Position numbers and translations under genes: made by a program. Positions 52,972 to 64,000 of a DNA stretch of 64,000 bases are shown piece by piece. The stretch lies in NCBI GenBank assembly GCA_004352715.1, contig SCFE01000039.1, forward strand, positions 80,822 through 144,821. The letters run 5' to 3'. Below the pieces are notes generated by a model, which did no database searches, was not told the DNA's origin, and worked only from the letters and a program-made list of their open reading frames with translations. How positions within the stretch are numbered: the stretch's first letter is position 1; each line of letters begins with the position of its first letter. This DNA comes from Hofstenia miamia (taxonomy: Eukaryota > Xenacoelomorpha > Acoela).

Positions 52972-55900
52972 TAGTCGGTTATAATCTAGATGATGATTTT
53001 AACCTTCTATGATCTATGCTAACTTTTCAATTAAGGCAAAAGTGCATTAAATCGAAATCTTCAACAAAAATTGGTAATTTTAAACCATCGTACGATGTCA
53101 TGTACAACATACCACTTCATCATATACTTAGAGTGGAATGAATTTTGGGTAATATGTAAATAAGATTTTTGTATACAAATGTATACAATACATTATTTAT
53201 ATAATAATGTGGGGAAAAAGAAAGTGACATAATAATTCAAAAATTATTTACACACATTTACAAATTGGGTCATTTTGTTAACGATGTTTATCTTTATATA
53301 TAACATGAATAACATAATAAAAGCCTAGGTGATTGAAAGGCGTCAAGAGGGGGAGATTACCTTATGAGCTTGGAATTGTAGAGCCCACCTTAAAAACGGG
53401 TAGGTGCATGGATAGATTAAAAATGAATTAGTGAGCTGTCATGTCTATTTCTAACATGCATATAACGAAGAGCTTGTTGATTATGGTTTGTCTTTATCAT
53501 GTTAGTTGGAATATCACAAAAACAAAGACAGTTATATTGTATCTACGAAAAGTAATAGAAAAGCTAATCACGGTTGACCTCTAAGTTGTTGGGATTCTAC
53601 TTCTCTATCTAGAATGAATGGTCTCCCTGTCTAGCTCCCTTAGGTTTTTCATATTCCACCTAACAATTCCGGCTGAGTATCACAAAACGTATATGGTCCA
53701 CATATTTATTACCCTCATTTTGTTCTAACCATGCACTGCTGACATTTGTACATGTAGTGCTTACGCTCTTCTTGTTATTTTTCCTTAGACTTACCTTCAT
53801 GTACCCTTCCTCGACCTGCTCAATTGTGTTTTAATTTCTTGTTCTCAAAACATCATTTATTCCAAATCCAACCCAAAAACTCTATTTGCTTTTTTTAATG
53901 CCTTCCCTTACTTTTGGAAGCTCCTCTTTGAACTGACCTACAACTAAAGATCATCCATTTCAATTACAAATTATGATACATTTTTTGTGAATATAGCCAC
54001 ATACATCACAATCACAATGTATGTTTTCATCAATCGTAGCCTGCCAATTATGATCATAGATAACAAACAAGTGTTAATGTAATTTTTAATCAAATTTTGG
54101 CAACTATTTTATTCTGACTTAAATCAATCACTCTTTGCCAATACTCTAGGTGATTAAAGATACTTAGCAAATATTTGCGAATAATGGAATTGAATTATAG
54201 ACAATGTGGTATAGCAGTACAGCTCTCTTCAGTAGTGAATCTATGGCTCCAGCTATGGCTCAACCTTAATTCTAATTGCTGTTCGAGTTCTGGCTCTTGC
54301 TACGAGGTAAATGCTCTGCTACTTATCCCTGGATTCAAGCTCCTCCCCTAGCTCAGCATCTTTGGCTTTTTGTTGTATTTCTTAACATAGCATTGACTTA
54401 GCAACCTAAAAATTGAAAAATGCTTGAGATGGATCAAACAAATTGGATTGTATTGGGATGGGCTTGGAACAAAATTGCGGGCACACATCCAATGTGAGCA
54501 GAGTGAAATATATGTCTAGTTTTATAGTGAGGTGTGCTAGATCTTGCAGTAATGAGCAAAAACTCATAACTACGCTCAGAACGCGATAGATCTGTGTAAA
54601 CCGTTTGTGGTTCATCACAATATTTTAATAAATGATTCATGTATTTTTTATCTTGTTAAATTCACTGATTGTGATAATATTCAAAATAACAATGATATTA
54701 TCGTAAAGATAGAAAAATGAAGTCTTGCAAAAAGTAAAAGAAACTTACTCATTGCACAGCCATGCAAGAAAATCATTCCTATATAATTTATAAAAAATTC
54801 GTGAAAAATATAATTATTTGCCCACTTGGCTCAGCCCAGCTCGGTTTGGATAAGCTCTCCTATATTTTGAGAGAAGGTCGGCTCGGCTCGGCTCGCAATC
54901 ATCTAAAGTGAAGTCAGAATAACATTTCAATATATCAAATATCTAGTAAATTTAGAATTTGAAACCACTTATGCATATATTATTTCTATGAAATGCATGT
55001 CAGCTGAATTTGGAATGTATATATTTTTAGGATACGTGAGATTCTTGAAGATTTATTTATTTTCGGTCCCCAAGCATGGTAATTCAAAATAGAATTTTGA
55101 GTTTTCTGAATATTAAAATATATTCTTGATAGCTTTTGGTTTTTATATACAGAACAGGGGCTTACACAGAGTTTACTGATTGAGACAGCTCAGTTGTAAT
55201 CATGTTGAGTAATCTAGATAGAACAAAATTATGCGTCTAATCACCTTCTTAACATTTTTAACTATTTTACAGAGATGTTTGAATATGACCAATTAAATTC
55301 AATCTTAAAATCATGACAGGAAGACATTCCGCCTAGTTCCCTTTGTGTACGCCATTGATACAGAGTAATTTTTGGGTGGACCTGGCCTTGGAAAAAGTTT
55401 TGCTTTGCAAAAATTCAAACAAATTACTATTTTAATATATTTCTAACAGGGTTGAAAAAACTTTTAGTATGAGTTTCACTCAAGTCTCAGCCCAAACACT
55501 AAGAAAAAAATATATCAATATTATTTGAAATATGCGTCAATTAAATTATAATCAGATCAAATATACTGCATATTAAATAATGTTTGTGATACTTGGTATT
55601 ACAAAATTTACTACCAATTTGCCATCACAATTATTAACTAATTTCAGTCAAATACGTATGTGTGTAATGTTTCTGATTAATGGTGGCAATTTCCTATAAA
55701 CTTTGGGGGAGGGTTGATAGTATAGTCCGAACCAACATGTCTTGCCAAATACAGTGAAGTTCTTATTAACGAACAATTCCAAAATATATGCCTCGTTTTT
55801 AATACAAATAACAAACTAACGATAGTAAGTTAACAAGGATGCAAAATAGAAGTTCGACTAGAATTATTTTACTAAAGAGCTGAAATTTCGCGGAGCCGCT

Positions 55901-56634
55901 AGCCCTTGCAAATATTTGAATAATAACCAAACAATTATGAACACAAACAGTAGGTTATGCTCAATTGTTAAGTTTCTAGAAATTTGCGTTTTCAGAGACA
56001 TTCAGCCACCAATCAAAATTGACAATGAGAACCACTTGCAAATGAAGTTTGAACTCGCATAAACCCGCAATTTATGACCAACCTTAACGCTAGACTAATA
56101 TTGCAATGTTCATAGAAAATGCCACATTAATTATAATAATGATTTTTATCAACTAGTTGAAGTTTACAAGTAATATAAAAAAAACCACATATAACAGAAG
56201 ATTAAACAATGGTTTAATCTTGAAGAGCATCTCTCCAATTTGTCACAAATTTCAAATACAGATTTAAGCTTGTCTTGGATTGCTAATTAACCAGACGAAA
56301 TGATAAACTAGCAGGGACAACGCTTAATTCAACTTCCCAGAATCAGACTCCTTTTGCACTAAATCTGTTATTCTGACAAAAGGAATGAAAATGTATTATT
56401 GCAAATTTATTAATAAAATTAATTATTTTTAATTTTTAGAAAACAACATCACTTGTCCATTGGCTTTCATTCAACTTCAATTTTAATTGAAAAAATAGTT
56501 CATACTGTGAAGCACATGTCAGATCTAAAAAATATGACAATGTCAACACTTGAAATTTTATTTCTTAAAAACAACATCGTCGTTAATTATTTTTACAGTA
56601 CTAATTTATACTGAAGAACATTTTATAAATCTCA
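52972..56634. other. Intergenic DNA with a degraded repeat patch
   Basis: 53340-54000 and 54180-54910 are less AT-rich than the rest. Motifs such as CTATGGCTCCAGCTATGGCT near 54240 and GGCTCGGCTCGGCTCGC near 54878 recall the GGCTCC patch at 43.9 kb. These look like fragments of an old transposon, but I found no ends and no clear transposase. No gene was found. Confidence 0.4.
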
Positions 56635-57011
56635 AACCTAAGATATTAACAAGTACCAATAGCTCAAAATCTGTATTCACAGATATTATGAGAATTATAT
56701 TTTCTAGTTTAAATTTATCATAATTCCAAGATGTTGGTTTTGCAATTTTTTCTTTTATCAATATTTTGCATAGTTTACAATATCTTATATGTATATTTAA
56801 AACATAATCCATTCGACAGGGCAAAGTGCTCTTGCTATTTTAAACTTTTAATGCGTTGCAAGCAAAACTTTCTGCTCCAAACATAATATCTTGTACTTTG
56901 GTAAAATAAAAATGATCTGAATACCAAGCTTAGCTGTATATTGCAGCATTTAAGTTGTATATTCATAAATCAATTATGAAAGGTACGATTGAAAATATTA
57001 TAAAATCATAT

Positions 57012-57053
<42 letters not shown>
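56635..57053 (+). repeat. Dispersed repeat ending in (AT)n, copy 2
   Basis: It is the second copy of the 38107-38548 repeat, in the same orientation, likewise ending in a (AT)n tract (57014-57053). The sequence after the tract differs from copy 1, so the unit ends there. Confidence 0.75.
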
Positions 57054-57055
<2 letters not shown>

Positions 57056-58113
57056 CAGATTCAGCATAGATGTGATAGTTCTAAGTGCTTGCCATCACCA
57101 TGACAAAACAAATATTTCCATTGTTGTAGACCGGAAGGTTAAATTGACATACAGAACCATAAAAACCTGTCTATAAAAATGTACTAGTTTTAATAAATTG
57201 TCAAAAAATCATTGAATTTTTTTACTGAAAACGTATTTCTGGAACTTACTACACGAATTGTTTGCATTACCACAAAGAAATACAAACCTTTATAATTAAA
57301 GTAATTTTTGTTTTATTTATTGTTTCATATATTATGTTGGTGTACATTAGACTCCAATAAGTTTAGAAATAATTACTCTTAAAATTTCCAAATTAGTTTT
57401 TATTGAAAATGTAAATTCCATGCCACATACTTCAATAGGCCTACCTAAAACTAATTCTCAGAAAAAATACTTTTGAAATTTTAATTAAAGCAGTGAGCTT
57501 AAGTATTATGACAAAATAAAATACCTAAATAATACTTATATTAAAAAAGAAAAAACTGTTGATTGCATGCAATTGGGAATTTTCACCATATCAAGCATTG
57601 GATAAAGTCAGGGTTAGAAATATAGTTTGAATAACTTGTATAACTTTATAATAACCATTTAAATGTAGTCATATTATGTACTACACTGCACCAATTTATG
57701 AGCATATCAACACATTGTAGAATTGAATGCTAAAATGCTTATACGAAGAGTTTCTCTTGATAGTGAGGTCATGCTCATCTCCAATTTTTTTATTTTGTAA
57801 ATATAACCATTTTGAAATTGCAAAAGTAAAATTGTATATTATTTTACAAGGATTATAAATATTATATTTTTTTCTAAATAAATTTTACGTATGAAAATAC
57901 TAACTTTTGTTAACATAATTCCATCTGCTTCAAATTTAAATAATTTAAAAATAGATTTGATAAATTATATGGAGTTAATGAGACATTAGTTACGCCTAAT
58001 CTAACACATCGTCTCAATTACGTGACTTATCAAAAAGAATTAATTGAGAAAATGATAACTTAGCATGCATTGCAGAATCTTAGTCACTTGCAAAATACAC
58101 TTCACTATAATGA

Positions 58114-58114
<1 letters not shown>
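57054..58114. other. AT-rich intergenic DNA, nothing recognised
   Basis: No exon or repeat structure was seen. Confidence 0.5.
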
Positions 58115-58155
<41 letters not shown>

Positions 58156-58158
58156 ATG

Positions 58159-58189
<31 letters not shown>

Positions 58190-59227
58190 TATATATATAT
58201 ATATATANNNNNNNNNNNNNNNNNNNNNNNNNNNNNNNNNNNNNNNNNNNNNNNNNNNNNNNNNNNNNNNNNNNNNNNNNNNNNNNNNNNNNNNNNNNNN
58301 NNNNNNNNNNNNNNNNNNNNNNNNNNNNNNNNNNNNNNNNNNNNNNNNNNNNNNNNNNNNNNNNNNNNNNNNNNNNNNNNNNNNNNNNNNNNNNNNNNNN
58401 NNNNNNNNNNNNNNNNNNNNNNNNNNNNNNNNNNNNNNNNNNNNNNNNNNNNNNNNNNNNNNNNNNNNNNNNNNNNNNNNNNNNNNNNNNNNNNNNNNNN
58501 NNNNNNNNNNNNNNNNNNNNNNNNNNNNNNNNNNNNNNNNNNNNNNNNNNNNNNNNNNNNNNNNNNNNNNNNNNNNNNNNNNNNNNNNNNNNNNNNNNNN
58601 NNNNNNNNNNNNNNNNNNNNNNNNNNNNNNNNNNNNNNNNNNNNNNNNNNNNNNNNNNNNNNNNNNNNNNNNNNNNNNNNNNNNNNNNNNNNNNNNNNNN
58701 NNNNNNNNNNNNNNNNNNNNNNNNNNNNNNNNNNNNNNNNNNNNNNNNNNNNNNNNNNNNNNNNNNNNNNNNNNNNNNNNNNNNNNNNNNNNNNNNNNNN
58801 NNNNNNNNNNNNNNNNNNNNNNNNNNNNNNNNNNNNNNNNNNNNNNNNNNNNNNNNNNNNNNNNNNNNNNNNNNNNNNNNNNNNNNNNNNNNNNNNNNNN
58901 NNNNNNNNNNNNNNNNNNNNNNNNNNNNNNNNNNNNNNNNNNNNNNNNNNNNNNNNNNNNNNNNNNNNNNNNNNNNNNNNNNNNNNNNNNNNNNNNNNNN
59001 NNNNNNNNNNNNNNNNNNNNNNNNNNNNNNNNNNNNNNNNNNNNNNNNNNNNNNNNNNNNNNNNNNNNNNNNNNNNNNNNNNNNNNNNNNNNNNNNNNNN
59101 NNNNNNNNNNNNNNNNNNNNNNNNNNNNNNNNNNNNNNNNNNNNNNNNNNNNNNNNNNNNNNNNNNNNNNNNNNNNNNNNNNNNNNNNNNNNNNNNNNNN
59201 NNNNNNNTATATATATATATATATATA
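58115..59227. repeat. (AT)n/(AC)n microsatellite cluster around a 1,000-N gap
   Basis: AT runs at 58115-58152 and 58159-58207, with a short ACACACAC inside, lead into N at 58208-59207. AT resumes at 59208. The round gap size shows its length is nominal. Confidence 0.95.
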
Positions 59228-60190
59228 TTTATTTATATATTTGTTTATATATTAATGCTTAAACGTGGGTGCGGGCACAATTATTACGGGTACAGGAGCT
59301 CACGGGTAAAGAAAGACTGGAGCCTGTTCATGCATATTAATGCAGATTCTTAAGTGTTGAATATAAGCAATAAACCACTAAACACTGATTCAATTATATA
59401 TAGAAATGGAGATTAGGGGGAATTTATATTTATCGTACGTATTCTGTACTGTTGAGTTGTCTCTCGCTGTCAATTAAATCATTGCCGTGGTTACTTCTTT
59501 AATTGCATCGCAATTCAATAAATTTCGAACTCTTTTTGATGATTGCAATGACATACCAATGCCTTCCCGCTACTCAAATTAATTCTGAACGAGCATCCCA
59601 AGAAATTTGAATCATTTTAATTGCACAACACTAAGCGCAGAAAACTAAATTGATTTGCTTAAAAATAAGTGTTGTGCGATAATTCAATTTGCAAGTTCAT
59701 TACATGCTTTGCAACAAAGTGAAATAACGCGATTTAAACAAAAAGGCTTATTCCAAGGGCGGATACAGAGGGGGGGGCGAGGGGGCCCGGTCCCCTCTCA
59801 AACAAGAAAAAGTCATTAAAATTTTGCAATAAAACTTACAAACGAAAATTTCTTAGTACCGTTAATTGGGATGAATAGAAACAGTTTTTTAAGCATCTAT
59901 TTGTAAAATGTATTTCATTCAACCTTTACACTACAATGTCTCCTATAGATTCTTAGATTACATTTCAATAAGAGTAAGAATATTTAGTTTTCAGGAATTT
60001 TTTTAAGGTATGAAGGTATTCCTATTCACCTTTTTGAATAGGGGTGAATAGCAACAACATATATATATCTATATACATATATATATATATATATATCGCA
60101 TATATATATAAGATCATACATACATATAAGATCACATTAAAAATAACCGTTATTTTTGCAAGGGTGCACATGTCGATGCAGATCTATTTA
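59228..60190. other. Intergenic DNA with one G-rich hAT-like fragment
   Basis: Near 59757-59800 the sequence AAGGGCGGATACAGAGGGGG followed by a G/C-rich tract looks like the left end of a hAT element, but no right end was found. (AT)n tracts lie at about 60058-60110. Confidence 0.45.
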
Positions 60191-60437
60191 CACGAGGAGG
60201 AATTCATTTCTCTGAATCTGGATATGTTATATTAGCACGATGCATTAAAAGCTATTTTGCAAATGCAAAGCATCCTTTCATCTACGGCCGTTCAATTTTG
60301 CCGCCGAAGTCATTTAATTCTTAGGAATCATGTCGACCAGCGAATACACGTACACATCAAAGGCAATCAAGGACGCTACGCGCCGCACCCGCAAACGTAC
60401 GCCGAAGTCCTTTCAACTACACCGCCTAATCATTTCT
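60191..60437 (+). repeat. Left arm of a 247-bp inverted repeat (right arm 62178-62424)
   Basis: This arm is the exact complement, as far as I can follow, of 62178-62424, which belongs to the 5' part of a minus-strand LINE. It runs straight into the N gap at 60438. It is either a head-to-head second LINE copy or the same sequence placed twice in opposite orientation by the assembler. Confidence 0.88.
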
Positions 60438-61437
60438 NNNNNNNNNNNNNNNNNNNNNNNNNNNNNNNNNNNNNNNNNNNNNNNNNNNNNNNNNNNNNNN
60501 NNNNNNNNNNNNNNNNNNNNNNNNNNNNNNNNNNNNNNNNNNNNNNNNNNNNNNNNNNNNNNNNNNNNNNNNNNNNNNNNNNNNNNNNNNNNNNNNNNNN
60601 NNNNNNNNNNNNNNNNNNNNNNNNNNNNNNNNNNNNNNNNNNNNNNNNNNNNNNNNNNNNNNNNNNNNNNNNNNNNNNNNNNNNNNNNNNNNNNNNNNNN
60701 NNNNNNNNNNNNNNNNNNNNNNNNNNNNNNNNNNNNNNNNNNNNNNNNNNNNNNNNNNNNNNNNNNNNNNNNNNNNNNNNNNNNNNNNNNNNNNNNNNNN
60801 NNNNNNNNNNNNNNNNNNNNNNNNNNNNNNNNNNNNNNNNNNNNNNNNNNNNNNNNNNNNNNNNNNNNNNNNNNNNNNNNNNNNNNNNNNNNNNNNNNNN
60901 NNNNNNNNNNNNNNNNNNNNNNNNNNNNNNNNNNNNNNNNNNNNNNNNNNNNNNNNNNNNNNNNNNNNNNNNNNNNNNNNNNNNNNNNNNNNNNNNNNNN
61001 NNNNNNNNNNNNNNNNNNNNNNNNNNNNNNNNNNNNNNNNNNNNNNNNNNNNNNNNNNNNNNNNNNNNNNNNNNNNNNNNNNNNNNNNNNNNNNNNNNNN
61101 NNNNNNNNNNNNNNNNNNNNNNNNNNNNNNNNNNNNNNNNNNNNNNNNNNNNNNNNNNNNNNNNNNNNNNNNNNNNNNNNNNNNNNNNNNNNNNNNNNNN
61201 NNNNNNNNNNNNNNNNNNNNNNNNNNNNNNNNNNNNNNNNNNNNNNNNNNNNNNNNNNNNNNNNNNNNNNNNNNNNNNNNNNNNNNNNNNNNNNNNNNNN
61301 NNNNNNNNNNNNNNNNNNNNNNNNNNNNNNNNNNNNNNNNNNNNNNNNNNNNNNNNNNNNNNNNNNNNNNNNNNNNNNNNNNNNNNNNNNNNNNNNNNNN
61401 NNNNNNNNNNNNNNNNNNNNNNNNNNNNNNNNNNNNN
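60438..61437. other. Assembly gap (1,000 N)
   Basis: This is a nominal gap between the two arms of the inverted repeat. Confidence 0.98.
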
Positions 61438-62424
61438 GAGTAGGCCAGTGAAATTTCATTCTCAAGTTGTTCAAGAAATTCATTAGTATTACATTTATTT
61501 GGGCAGTATGAAACATTAATGAATTGCTTTTTAAAAGGTGAATTTTTGATAGGGTTATCAATTTCAACCCAAAGGCTTTCGAATTTTTCTGAGCTTACTA
61601 TATCATTACGTTGCTTTGGATGAAATGATCTCGGAACTAAAAGGAGTATCTCGCCCCCTTGCTTTTACCGAGTATATTACAATGATTTCTATCTTTTCTG
61701 AATAATTTATAATGATTATTGTTATCTGACCAGACAATGTCTAGGTCATTGCAGGTCAACCATGTCTCAGTGATGACTAGCACTATATTTTCATAAAAAT
61801 TGCTAATAAGTGACTTGTAATTGCAATTTTTATTAGATAAATTCTGGGCATTTAAATGAACGTAATTAATCATATCTTTCTTAGATGAAACATTTTTTAC
61901 TCGTAGATATGTTTCATAATTGAGCAAAGGACCAGGATTTGCTTCGATTCCATGCATAAGTAACAATAAAAATTTTAAAACCAAAATTGCCAAAAGCTCT
62001 TTGAAGGGATTTTTTCTAGGTATATCTGTTATTGGAAAAATGCTGATAAAAAATTTAGATTTTAAGAAAAATTTGTGTTGGCGAACTACCCATAGTCTTA
62101 GCATTACAAAGATAAATAAATCCATACCGTTTAGTAAAAAGTTAATAAGCGCCGAAGCTTTAGTACCTCGGAAGGTGAGAAATGATTAGGCGGTGTAGTT
62201 GAAAGGACTTCGGCGTACGTTTGCGGGTGCGGCGCGTAGCGTCCTTGATTGCCTTTGATGTGTACGTGTATTCGCTGGTCGACATGATTCCTAAGAATTA
62301 AATGACTTCGGCGGCAAAATTGAACGGCCGTAGATGAAAGGATGCTTTGCATTTGCAAAATAGCTTTTAATGCATCGTGCTAATATAACATATCCAGATT
62401 CAGAGAAATGAATTCCTCCTCGTG
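61438..62424 (-). mobile_element. 5' part of a CR1-like LINE with a 2A-like motif
   Basis: On the minus strand, from 62424: a possible ORF1 end (62131-62358, HPQTYAEVLSTTPPNHFS), then the start of ORF2 with a hydrophobic segment, GIEANPGP, and an endonuclease/exonuclease/phosphatase-type beginning (YVHLNAQNLSNKN, ITETWLTCNDLD). After a frameshift near 61650 further endonuclease sequence (QINVILMNFLN region) runs into the gap. The reverse transcriptase would lie in the gap. The copy is broken. Confidence 0.78.
61637..62125 (-). pseudogene. LINE ORF2 start: signal-like segment, 2A-like motif, endonuclease start
   Basis: It is a 162-codon open frame. Residues about 44-57 are a hydrophobic run (LLAILVLKFLLLLMH) directly followed by GIEANPGP (61928-61951), then after a linker the endonuclease opening YVHLNAQNLSNKN and VLVITETWL. 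In several invertebrate LINEs a 2A peptide sits at the N-terminus of ORF2, and ribosome skipping at the final Pro releases the upstream peptide. Here the usual Asp before Ile-Glu is Gly, which may weaken skipping. The frame is lost at about 61650, where endonuclease sequence continues in another frame. Confidence 0.75.
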
Positions 62425-62425
62425 N

Positions 62426-62639
62426 CATTTAGCAAAATTTAGTAAGAAATCTGTTCAATTTTGACCTTAGCCGGCCGTTAGCCATGATTTTTTTAAAAAT
62501 CTTAAAAAAGTAATGAAGAGAATCAAATCAATTCATGTGGTGATGAAAATGAAGAACAAAATTTATTCTTGGTGGAAAATTCTTATACTGGCGAAATTCA
62601 AAACTGAAAATTTGATTTGCGTTAATTTGGGAAGAATTG
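62426..62639. other. Short unassigned stretch after a single-N join
   Basis: It follows the join N at 62425. A CCTTAGCCGGCCGTTAGCC motif near 62465 resembles the subterminal repeats of the hAT element at 941-1319, so a related fragment may lie here. Confidence 0.35.
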
Positions 62640-62643
62640 AAAA

Positions 62644-62668
62644 ATAAGATAAGATAAGATAAGATAAT
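62644..62668 (-). repeat. (TTATC)n 3' tail of the LINE
   Basis: There are four to five pentamers TTATC on the minus strand at the 3' end of the LINE. Short tandem repeats instead of poly(A) are typical 3' ends of CR1/L2-like retrotransposons. Confidence 0.8.
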
Positions 62669-62725
62669 CTATATTCATTTGAATTTTTTACAATATTTTA
62701 CGGATATTTCAAATGAATAGCGTCA

Positions 62726-63683
62726 TTAACTACTATGTACAAAAAAATGAATAATAACAAAAATGAAATAAATAAAAAACACTGACTCGCAGTCAGTAAT
62801 TTCCTTCATGTCACTCACATAAATATTTAAAAGCAGGGGCCCTAGTATGGTTCCTTGAGGTACACCATTATTGATAGACAACCAATTTGAAAAAGTATCA
62901 TTAAGTATCATTTAATTTAACTCGCTGAAGTCTATTACTTAGATATAAGGTGAGTACTGTTAAGAGAAAAACCAATATTTTTTAATTTTCTTATTAATAT
63001 ATCAAGGTTAATAGAATCGAATGCTTTTGAGAGGTCAAGGCAATAGCAACAAATTTATTAGAGTCTAATAGTGCTCTCCATTTTTCTGTCGTTTGTATAA
63101 GTGCATCTGATATTGAATAATTTTTTCTAAAACCAAATTGTGATTTGGACCATAGTTTATGATGATTTAAATGAAGTGTAATTTGTTCATGTAATAGTTT
63201 TTCAAATATTTTACTGATTGGTGATGTAATATATATAGGTCGATAGTTTTTGGGACACTTTGGGTCGTCTTTTTTGTAAAGTGGAGTAATATGAGACTGT
63301 TTCAAGAAATTGGGAAAAATATTCAATTTTAAGCATTCATTAAAGATATAATTTAAAGGTTTGGCAATATATTTCGCATTGTTTTTTAGTAACCATATTG
63401 GAATTTTTGAGGGGCCGCTTGACTTGTTTGATTTTAGTTTCTTGATTGTTTTCATTACTTCAAAACTTGCTATAAAGCGAAAACGAAATTCAGGGGTGTG
63501 CCTATGAGGATTTATTTCCTGGAATTGTGTTTGAGGACCGTCATAATTGCCTAGGTTTGCAAATGTTTGAGTTAAAATATTGGAAATTTCATAATCAGAG
63601 ACGTATTGATTTCCATCGGGGCTTACAATTTTTTCTATGGTAGAAGATTTTGTTTTGGTACAATTCGAGATTTCGTAAATCAA
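62726..63683 (-). pseudogene. LINE reverse transcriptase, truncated
   Basis: Two frames (62994-63683 and 62726-62911) cover the fingers and first palm motifs. Motif A region reads as NKFVAIALTSQK in one frame and is damaged. The GVPQGTILGPLL box is intact, but no catalytic YADD follows. It cannot be functional. Confidence 0.82.
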
Positions 63684-64000
63684 TCTCCATTTACTCTTTT
63701 GGTTCGGTAATTTTCTATATTCATGTTTAATACACTCATTGTAAGCTTTACGATTTTCTATATTAGAAATATTTCTAGCTTTTTTGTATAATGCATAATT
63801 TTCAGGACTACGGGCGTTAGAAAAAAAATTAAAAGCGTCATTTTTTTGTTATTAATTTCTTGCAGAAATCGGAAAGCCAAGGCTTGTCATTCTTTATGTT
63901 TTTGCGAGAATGATTAGTAACAAAGATTTTTTTCAGGACAATATTCTTCTAAATAGGATTCAAGAATATCAAGAAAGCTTTTGATCATGTTGCTAGGATC

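Larger units (their letters stand above)
62640..64000 (-). mobile_element. CR1-like LINE, 3' part with internal deletion, runs off the window
   Basis: On the minus strand, reverse transcriptase fingers and palm are readable from about 63683 (KLKSNKSSGPSKIPIWLLKN, ITPLYKKDDPKCPKNYRPI, SQFGFRKNYSISDALIQ) to INNGVPQGTILGPLLLNIYV and SDM (about 62850). The following YADD box and the whole thumb are missing. The 3' end comes only about 150 bases later with a (TTATC)n tail. A frameshift near 62960 also breaks the frame. Upstream sequence to 64000 is the linker between endonuclease and reverse transcriptase. Confidence 0.85.

Noticed and set aside
58065-59262. Frames of nearly 400 codons around the second large gap
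   Set aside because: They consist of N plus AT dinucleotide repeats reading Ile-Tyr.
60257-61567. Long frames across the third large gap on both strands
   Set aside because: They are N-filled; only the short ends carry sequence, which belongs to the LINE inverted repeat.
1-64000. CRISPR arrays, operons, ribosome binding sites, riboswitches
   Set aside because: The sequence is animal nuclear DNA with spliced genes; no regular spacer-repeat arrays or bacterial signals were seen.
1-64000. tRNA, rRNA and snRNA genes
   Set aside because: No stretch with convincing structure or conserved boxes was found by eye; a covariance-model scan would be needed to exclude small RNAs.

Overview
The window is a strongly AT-rich piece of an invertebrate animal draft genome. 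Coding sequence is split into exons with clean GT/AG borders, introns run from 69 bases to nearly 10 kb, (AT)n microsatellites are everywhere, and many decayed animal-type transposons are present. The mix of CR1-like LINEs, a Penelope-like relic, hAT miniatures, Tc1/mariner and pogo would suit a cnidarian, tunicate or similar marine invertebrate. The sequence alone does not fix the phylum.

Bases 1-24,060 (+ strand) hold the 3' third of a tomosyn gene (STXBP5 family, a syntaxin-binding regulator of exocytosis). Seven constitutive-looking exons at 2158-2265, 4565-4702, 14364-14543, 18324-18432, 20808-20903, 21232-21356 and 21426-21547 join with matching phases. Two alternative last exons follow, 22486-22644 and 23582-23719. 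Each encodes a complete R-SNARE-like segment ending in Lys-Trp-Tyr, but the first replaces the zero-layer arginine with alanine and ends in a short tail with two cysteines. A phase-neutral 78-nt cassette exon (20635-20712) and a 15-nt microexon candidate (22237-22251) add possible isoforms. The 5' part of the gene, with most WD repeats, lies to the left of the window. Its introns carry several hAT-type miniature elements and one Harbinger-like miniature element.

Bases 24,300-33,060 are repeat-rich: a Penelope-like GIY-YIG relic, a CR1-like LINE relic on the minus strand, an orphan frameshifted stomatin last exon (26415-26653), a broken single-ORF retroelement (28133-31195) whose reverse transcriptase is followed by an R2-like zinc knuckle, and a small reverse transcriptase trace.

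Bases 36,985-40,538 (+) are a two-exon rhodopsin-family GPCR of about 305 residues. Its intron carries a dispersed repeat and an antisense LINE. Bases 45,320-48,702 are two DNA transposons back to back, a Tc1/mariner copy and a pogo/Tigger copy, sharing one TA dinucleotide. Bases 48,703-60,190 are mostly empty AT-rich DNA. Bases 60,191-64,000 hold two minus-strand LINE pieces, one with a 2A-like peptide motif just before its endonuclease domain, plus an inverted duplicate around a 1-kb gap.

The assembly needs care. Runs of N abut (AT)n tracts, and several gaps or single Ns are flanked by near-identical duplicates (17.5 kb, 43.5 kb, 51.3 kb, 52.8 kb, 60.2/62.4 kb) that look like unmerged overlaps rather than biology.
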